Source: Bordetella parapertussis (GTDB lineage: Bacteria > Pseudomonadota > Gammaproteobacteria > Burkholderiales > Burkholderiaceae_B). From it: DNA of 9,929 nt. Under the pieces are notes generated by a model that was not told where the DNA came from, did not search any database, and saw nothing but the letters and a program-made list of their open reading frames with translations. Of this stretch, positions 6,262 to 9,929 are shown in pieces. The position numbers and the translations under genes were made by a program. The first letter of the stretch is position 1. The number at the start of each line of letters is the position of its first letter. The stretch lies in contig CALQNE010000120.1 in the NCBI GenBank assembly GCA_943331855.1, positions 1-9,929 on the forward strand, given 5' to 3'.

Positions 6262-7332
6262 TTAAGGGATCATTTTATGTTCCCGAAAGTAATCAAAGCC
6301 ACCTAAAAACATCTTTGGGGTATTGATTGTTTCAGTAAAACCATCTCGTTGCGCTTTTGACATATCAGAAACGACATCCCACTGAAGCGATAAAACATAA
6401 TCACCATAAGGCCATTGGGCCAGTGTCTGCAAGTCAGTTTTTTTCAAGTCATATTTTTTGATCATGCTTTGCCAGACCGCGTCTTTGTCGGTGGCAAACC
6501 GGGCAAAGCTACTTGAGTTCGGTTGACCCACATCCATTTTGAAATACTGCGCGAACAGGGGCCAAAGCTCAGACCAGCTGAGGGGATCACCATTCACGAT
6601 GTTATAGGCTTGATTGGCGCATTGAGGCTCGGTCATCATCCAGACTGCTGAGCGCGCGAGCGTCGGTAGCCATGAAAATTGAGTCTTGACCTCAAAGCTG
6701 CGTGGCGTACCGGGAAAATGCAAGGGCTCACCGAGTTCGCGCAAGATCGAGGCGTAGAGCCCCAACACCAACAGCATGTTGCGCGCTTCATCCGTTCGAT
6801 AGTTGCAAAAGGCGTGTGGCCGCGAGATTGACCAAGACCAGTTTTGCCCAAGTTGTCGTTGTTGAACAAGCTGCTGCTGTTCAAAATAAAAACTTTTGAA
6901 ATTGCCGCAAGCATCATCTTCGCGGTAAGGCGTGCGACGCTCTTTGACCGTATGGCCATAGTATTTCGTGCCATGCACAAGATGAAGATGCTGAAGATTT
7001 TTTGAACGAAGTTCTATCGCATCAAGCAAGTTTCGCAGCATCGTGACGTTGGTATCTTTTGACTCAAGCTCACCGCCAAAATGATCAAAGCGCGCTGCAT
7101 ATAAAACGTGGGTAATGTCTTGCAACGGCGCGAGTTTGTTTTGGCAATCAAGCGAATCAGTCAGGTCTACTGCGATCATGGGATAAGGCGCTTTTGGATC
7201 AGGCGTACGGGCCAATCCGATTGGCCCCCAGTTGCCAAGCCCCATCAAATGCATCCCCACGCTCGAGCCAATTTGCCCCGTTGCGCCTGCAATAAGCGTT
7301 TTGCGACGAGTGGATGGCATAGTGCTTGTCAT
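6262..7332 (-). CDS. NAD(P)-dependent reductase of the PRISE-like extended SDR family
   Basis: The protein (356 residues from the ATG at 7332) begins with TLIAGATGQIGSSVGMHL, a Rossmann nucleotide-binding turn GxxGxxG at 16-22. It resembles the progesterone 5beta-reductase/iridoid synthase (PRISE) family rather than classical SDRs. HGTKYYGH carries a lysine at 123, FKSFYFEQQQL a tyrosine at 149 in place of YxxxK, ISRPHAFCNY follows at about 169-178, and the chain ends FREHKMIP, much like the plant enzymes. PRISE proteins reduce the double bond of an enone with NADPH; that this one does so is inferred. The ATG overlaps the stop of the preceding gene in an ATGA, implying translational coupling. 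The open frame continues 37 codons further to 7443, but that stretch lies inside the neighbour and has no initiation signal. A second ATG at 7320 is also possible. A nucleoside-sugar-type epimerase is less likely. Confidence 0.83.
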   Translation of the reverse strand: MTSTMPSTRRKTLIAGATGQIGSSVGMHLMGLGNWGPIGLARTPDPKAPYPMIAVDLTDSLDCQNKLAPLQDITHVLYAARFDHFGGELESKDTNVTMLRNLLDAIELRSKNLQHLHLVHGTKYYGHTVKERRTPYREDDACGNFKSFYFEQQQLVQQRQLGQNWSWSISRPHAFCNYRTDEARNMLLVLGLYASILRELGEPLHFPGTPRSFEVKTQFSWLPTLARSAVWMMTEPQCANQAYNIVNGDPLSWSELWPLFAQYFKMDVGQPNSSSFARFATDKDAVWQSMIKKYDLKKTDLQTLAQWPYGDYVLSLQWDVVSDMSKAQRDGFTETINTPKMFLGGFDYFREHKMIP

Positions 7333-7826
7333 ACGTAAAAAGCAACATCTGGACGAGTGGATAGGGTCTGCGATACCGCTTGCGATACGACGCCAATCCC
7401 CCGGTAGGCGGTCGATTGATCGAGTCCGACCGCGCGCAACCACGTCAAGGTGATGCCCTCAAGTACGAGCGTTGGCGATTGCTGGTCCGTCACGACCAGA
7501 ACAAATCCATCAGGGACATGGGGCGCAGCGATGGTTGCATCGCCCACGCCTTCAAAAAGATTGCGGCGATAAAAGCGTTTTTCAATGAGCGTGAGCCATG
7601 GCCCCATACCGCGAATTTTTTGGTAATAGGGATCAACAAAAACCTCGGGCGAGCGAATCGAATACATCGCTAGTGAAGGTGGCCAGTCGGGTGCTGTAGT
7701 GTTGAATCGTCTGGCTGAGTCGATACCATCTACCGTACACATGATACGCAGATGCTCAACATACCAGGCCGCCCACTCGGGTTCTTTTGTGGGATCTGTG
7801 ATCCCACTTTGACTCATAAAAATCAT
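7329..7826 (-). CDS. Conserved-looking protein of unknown function, possible dimeric alpha/beta barrel fold
   Basis: The 165-residue protein has no signal peptide or membrane segment. Residues 15-42 (EPEWAAWYVEHLRIM ... DGIDSARRF) look like the opening of ferredoxin-like dimeric alpha/beta-barrel proteins of the EthD/DUF4286 kind: an acidic/Trp-rich helix of the WY..HL type, then a Gly-containing turn and an ARRF strand. Barrels of this size usually have two such repeats, and the second half (residues 100-165) is not recognisable by eye. No catalytic residues can be named. It sits between the receptor (6-bp gap) and the reductase (ATGA overlap), so it is very probably translated with them and serves the same pathway, perhaps as a small cyclase, isomerase or monooxygenase. 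No clear Shine-Dalgarno precedes the ATG at 7826; initiation may depend on coupling to the receptor. An alternative ATG lies at 7817. Confidence 0.75.
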   Translation of the reverse strand: MIFMSQSGITDPTKEPEWAAWYVEHLRIMCTVDGIDSARRFNTTAPDWPPSLAMYSIRSPEVFVDPYYQKIRGMGPWLTLIEKRFYRRNLFEGVGDATIAAPHVPDGFVLVVTDQQSPTLVLEGITLTWLRAVGLDQSTAYRGIGVVSQAVSQTLSTRPDVAFYV

Positions 7827-7832
7827 GATGAA

Positions 7833-8804
7833 TTAGTTAATTTGCAAACCAGATTTTTTGATGACCGGGCCCCATTTCAGTGTTTCTGCTTCGATGTGTT
7901 GAGAGAATAGTTCAGGTGGGCCACCGATCGGTTCGTAGCCCATTTTTTGGAGACGCGCGCGAATCTCGGGGTCGGCTAAGACTTTGTTAAACGCGGCATT
8001 TAAGCGTTTGATGGCGAACTCGGGGGTGTTGACTGGCGCCAGGATACCGTTCCAGGAGGTGACTGCATAGTCAGGCACGCCAGCTTCGGCAATGGTGGGG
8101 AGTTCGGGTAAGGTGGGTGAACGCTTATCGCCGGTGACGGCTAACGGGCGAAACTTGCCGCTCACAACATGGGGTAGTAAGGTCGCGGGCTCACCAAAAA
8201 TCATATCGATCTCGCCCGACATCAATGCAGCGGCGGCGGGGGCACCCCCCTTATAAGGAATGTGTTGAAGTTGCACGCCCGCCATATCGGCAAATAGCTG
8301 ACCCGCCAAGTGATTGATGGCGCCGTTGCCGCTTGAACCGTAGGTGAGTTTGCCTGGCGCTGCTTTGGCCGCCGCAATCACGTCTTTGACAGACTTAAAG
8401 GGCAGGTTGCTGTTGACGACAAGGAGTTGTGGTACTGAGGCCAAAAAAATCACGGGCGTGAAGTCTTTTTCTTCGAAGGGCATCTCTTTATACAGATGTC
8501 GATTGATCGAGTGGGTGCCCGAGTACGCGAACGCGATGGTGTACCCATCTGCAGGCGAGCGCGCAGCGACCACGGCACCAATATTGCCTGCTGCGCCTGC
8601 GCGATTTTCAATAATGACAGGTTTGCCAAGGGCTTCGGCAACCGGGTTGCCGATCAGGCGGGCGATCACGTCGGCGCCACCGCCGGGTGGCCAAGCGACG
8701 ATCCAGCGAATGGGTCGATCTGGAAAAGTATCAGCGTAACTTGATGTCGCCACTGTGAACATTGCGAGTACGGCCCAAAGACCGTGGACAAAGAATTTGC
8801 GCAT
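7833..8804 (-). CDS. Bug/TctC-family periplasmic solute-binding receptor (second copy)
   Basis: This is a second receptor of the same family, 323 residues from the chosen start. The signal peptide MRKFFVHGLWAVLAMFTVATSSYA is followed by a likely cleavage before DTFPDRPI. Family motifs are IRWIVAWPPGGGADVIARLIG, VIIENRAGAAGNIGAVVAAR, LTYGSSGNGAINHLAGQ and HIPYKGGAPAAAALMSGEIDMIF. The ligand-loop WPPGGGAD replaces FAPGGGTD of the other copy, and the two differ widely elsewhere, so they are probably not recent duplicates and may bind different ligands. Two ATGs stand in tandem at 8807 and 8804; the AAGGAG site is only two bases from the first but five from the second, so 8804 is preferred. It is the second gene of the operon, seven to ten bases after the hydratase-like gene. 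No TctA/TctB partner is visible. Confidence 0.93.
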   Translation of the reverse strand: MRKFFVHGLWAVLAMFTVATSSYADTFPDRPIRWIVAWPPGGGADVIARLIGNPVAEALGKPVIIENRAGAAGNIGAVVAARSPADGYTIAFAYSGTHSINRHLYKEMPFEEKDFTPVIFLASVPQLLVVNSNLPFKSVKDVIAAAKAAPGKLTYGSSGNGAINHLAGQLFADMAGVQLQHIPYKGGAPAAAALMSGEIDMIFGEPATLLPHVVSGKFRPLAVTGDKRSPTLPELPTIAEAGVPDYAVTSWNGILAPVNTPEFAIKRLNAAFNKVLADPEIRARLQKMGYEPIGGPPELFSQHIEAETLKWGPVIKKSGLQIN

Positions 8805-8809
8805 CATAT

Positions 8810-8815
8810 CTCCTT
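8810..8815 (-). promoter_or_regulatory. Ribosome-binding site AAGGAG for the second receptor
   Basis: On the minus strand AAGGAG stands five bases before the ATG at 8804 and two before the ATG at 8807. Its first base is the last base of the hydratase-like gene's TAA stop. This indicates coupled translation and favours the second ATG. Confidence 0.7.
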
Positions 8816-9597
8816 TAAAGTTGAACCGAAGTCATACCAACCCCATCAAAACTTGCCACGACCAGATCACCCGGCTGTGCAGCAGGCATTCCGCACCAAG
8901 ACCCAGTGCTCACGACCGTGCCGGCCGGCACTGAAGCGCCTTGGGCGGTGACATGCCGCAGCCAGAACGGCATAAGCCAGCGCGGGTCTTGAAGCGAGTG
9001 CGTACCAACAAATTCTTGCGCAGGCGCTTGGCCGATTTTGACAGTGCAGCGTTGTCGCGCCCAGTCGCGCTCGCCTTCTTGAGCGCTATAGGGCATCCAA
9101 TTGCCGACGACAAGTGCACCGTGCGTTTGCATGTCGGCCAGCTTCAGCAAGGGTTGGAGGGTGCCTGTCTGCTGCCAGCGAGAATCGACGATCTCAATGG
9201 TGACGGCCATGGCGCCAATCAACGCGTGGCTCTGTTCGTGTGTCAGCGTGGCCGCTTCAGCGGGCGTGACCACGCGGTTAGTCTTGAGTGCGATTTCGAT
9301 TTCAATCAGCCGCATATTAAAAGGCCAGTTTGGTGCGCTGGCGGGGCTCGTCCATACCCCGGCATCAAGCAGGCCGGTGTGTAGCAAAGGGGCTGTACGC
9401 GAGGGTGCCCCTGATTTCCAATAGCGAGCCACCGGAGTTTGCTCGGGTGCGAGCGCTTGACGCACCAACGCTTGCACGGCGTAGGCCTCCTCAGGCGACT
9501 GCAACTGATCTGCATGCTGTGCGGGGTCGGCAGGCTGATGGTCGCCACGGGCAGCTAAAAGGGTTTGGGCAACGGCAGCAATATGGGGATTTGTCAT
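8815..9597 (-). CDS. 2-keto-4-pentenoate hydratase-like protein (fumarylacetoacetase C-terminal fold)
   Basis: The 260-residue length matches MhpD/fumarylacetoacetate-hydrolase-type enzymes, which hydrate or cleave unsaturated keto acids using a divalent metal. Three carboxylates that fit the metal site appear as Glu99 and Glu101 (in LIEIEIAL) and Glu135 (in IEIVDSR), with spacing close to Glu106/Glu108/Glu139 of E. coli MhpD. The EIVDSR motif is characteristic. The segment RYWKSGAPSRTAP (about 58-70) replaces the KIGLTS-type loop of textbook MhpD, so the substrate probably differs; decarboxylase or hydrolase activity is possible in this fold. The frame could start at a TTG at 9600, but the very next codon is ATG (9597), which is used here. 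No strong Shine-Dalgarno is seen. It is the first gene of the five-gene minus-strand operon and diverges from yaeQ across 71 bp. Confidence 0.85.
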   Translation of the reverse strand: MTNPHIAAVAQTLLAARGDHQPADPAQHADQLQSPEEAYAVQALVRQALAPEQTPVARYWKSGAPSRTAPLLHTGLLDAGVWTSPASAPNWPFNMRLIEIEIALKTNRVVTPAEAATLTHEQSHALIGAMAVTIEIVDSRWQQTGTLQPLLKLADMQTHGALVVGNWMPYSAQEGERDWARQRCTVKIGQAPAQEFVGTHSLQDPRWLMPFWLRHVTAQGASVPAGTVVSTGSWCGMPAAQPGDLVVASFDGVGMTSVQL

Positions 9598-9668
9598 CAA
9601 AATAGGCTCTAGGTCAGATAATCAAGGATAATCCACTTCTTGACTTCGCACAGTACACACGACATTTT
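9598..9668. promoter_or_regulatory. Short divergent spacer with a tandem GATAATC repeat
   Basis: The 71 bp between the operon's first ATG and yaeQ must hold both promoters. GATAATC occurs twice, at 9617-9623 and 9627-9633, exactly one helical turn (10 bp) apart, as expected for a protein-binding site or overlapping -10 elements. TTGACT at 9640-9645 is a good -35 match on the plus strand, but its 17-bp-spaced partner abuts the yaeQ ATG, so it is not called. Function is inferred. Confidence 0.35.
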
Positions 9669-9929
9669 ATGGCCTTACGCGCAACCATTTATAAAGCTGA
9701 GCTCAATGTGGCGGACGCCGATCGCCACTATTACGGCAGTCACGCCTTGACGCTGGCCAGGCACCCCTCAGAAACCGAAGAGCGCTTGATGGTGCGTGTG
9801 CTGGCCTTCGCCCTGCACGCCCACGAAGATTGGTCTTGTACGAAAGGCTTGAGTGACGCAGACGAACCCGATATCTGGCTCAAAGACTTGACTGGCTCGA
9901 TTGAACTCTGGATTGAGGTCGGACAGCCT
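9669..9929 (+). CDS. yaeQ: YaeQ family protein, C-terminus cut off by window edge
   Basis: The first 87 residues follow E. coli YaeQ closely: MALRATIYKAELNVAD, then LTLARHPSETEERLMVRVLAFAL (27-49), TKGLSDADEPDIWLKD (58-73) and IELWIEVGQP at the end. The family is about 180 residues long, so roughly half is present. YaeQ proteins are cytoplasmic and have a PD-(D/E)xK nuclease-like fold known from structures; the cellular role is unsettled. The ATG matches the family start exactly, although no Shine-Dalgarno precedes it. It is divergent from the catabolic operon and widespread as a housekeeping-type gene, so it probably marks the operon's edge rather than taking part in the pathway. Confidence 0.95.
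   Translation, partial: MALRATIYKAELNVADADRHYYGSHALTLARHPSETEERLMVRVLAFALHAHEDWSCTKGLSDADEPDIWLKDLTGSIELWIEVGQP

Noticed and set aside
7333..7443. 37-codon N-terminal extension of the PRISE-like reductase
   Set aside because: It lies wholly within the preceding gene, is rich in Arg and Cys unlike the rest of the protein, and the Rossmann motif begins at the expected distance from the ATG at 7332, which forms an ATGA overlap.
8941..9384. 147-codon plus-strand open frame opposite the hydratase-like gene
   Set aside because: The opposite strand encodes a full-length recognisable family member; this frame is a by-product of its codon usage.
9640..9668. TTGACT-17-CATTTT as a yaeQ promoter
   Set aside because: The -10 would touch the ATG, placing the transcript start inside the coding region; the start codon is fixed by strong family similarity.

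Overview
The window reads as ordinary chromosomal DNA of a betaproteobacterium, most likely Burkholderiales and possibly near the Alcaligenaceae. This rests on two Bug/TctC-type periplasmic solute receptors, a family greatly expanded in that group, on a YaeQ homologue, and on the general look of the proteins. GC content appears moderate. No RNA gene, CRISPR array, insertion sequence or phage gene was seen. Nearly all of the DNA is coding, and every large gene is metabolic.

Left block, minus strand, reading right to left: a family III (CaiB/BaiF) CoA-transferase (2353-3591), an AMP-forming acyl-CoA ligase (564-2240) and an enoyl-CoA hydratase cut by the left edge (1-528). Together they would load a carboxylic acid onto CoA by one of two routes and then hydrate an unsaturated acyl-CoA, as in beta-oxidation-like catabolism. 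A candidate sigma70 promoter and a perfect 10-bp palindrome lie between the transferase and the ligase.

Middle: a single plus-strand gene (3767-4762) encodes a Bug/TctC receptor. It diverges from the CoA-transferase across a 175-bp spacer with several inverted repeats. At its far end it runs head-on into the next minus-strand gene, and the two coding ends overlap by 17 bp.

Right block, minus strand, reading right to left: a five-gene operon with junctions of 16 bp or less. It comprises a 2-keto-4-pentenoate-hydratase-like protein (8815-9597), a second Bug/TctC receptor (7833-8804), an unassigned protein of about 165 residues (7329-7826), a PRISE-like NAD(P)-dependent reductase (6262-7332, ATGA overlap with the gene before it) and a fumarate-reductase/ketosteroid-dehydrogenase-like flavoprotein (4746-6245). 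Three of these enzymes belong to families that work on double bonds next to carbonyl groups. The operon therefore looks like an uncharacterised uptake-and-catabolism module for an oxidised, probably cyclic or unsaturated organic acid. The substrate cannot be read from the sequence.

Right edge: the first 87 codons of yaeQ, on the plus strand, divergent from the operon and probably unrelated to it.

Several gene starts were set on ribosome-binding-site or overlap evidence and are shorter than the longest open frame: the ligase, flavoprotein, reductase, second receptor and hydratase. The most interesting part of the window is the five-gene operon.
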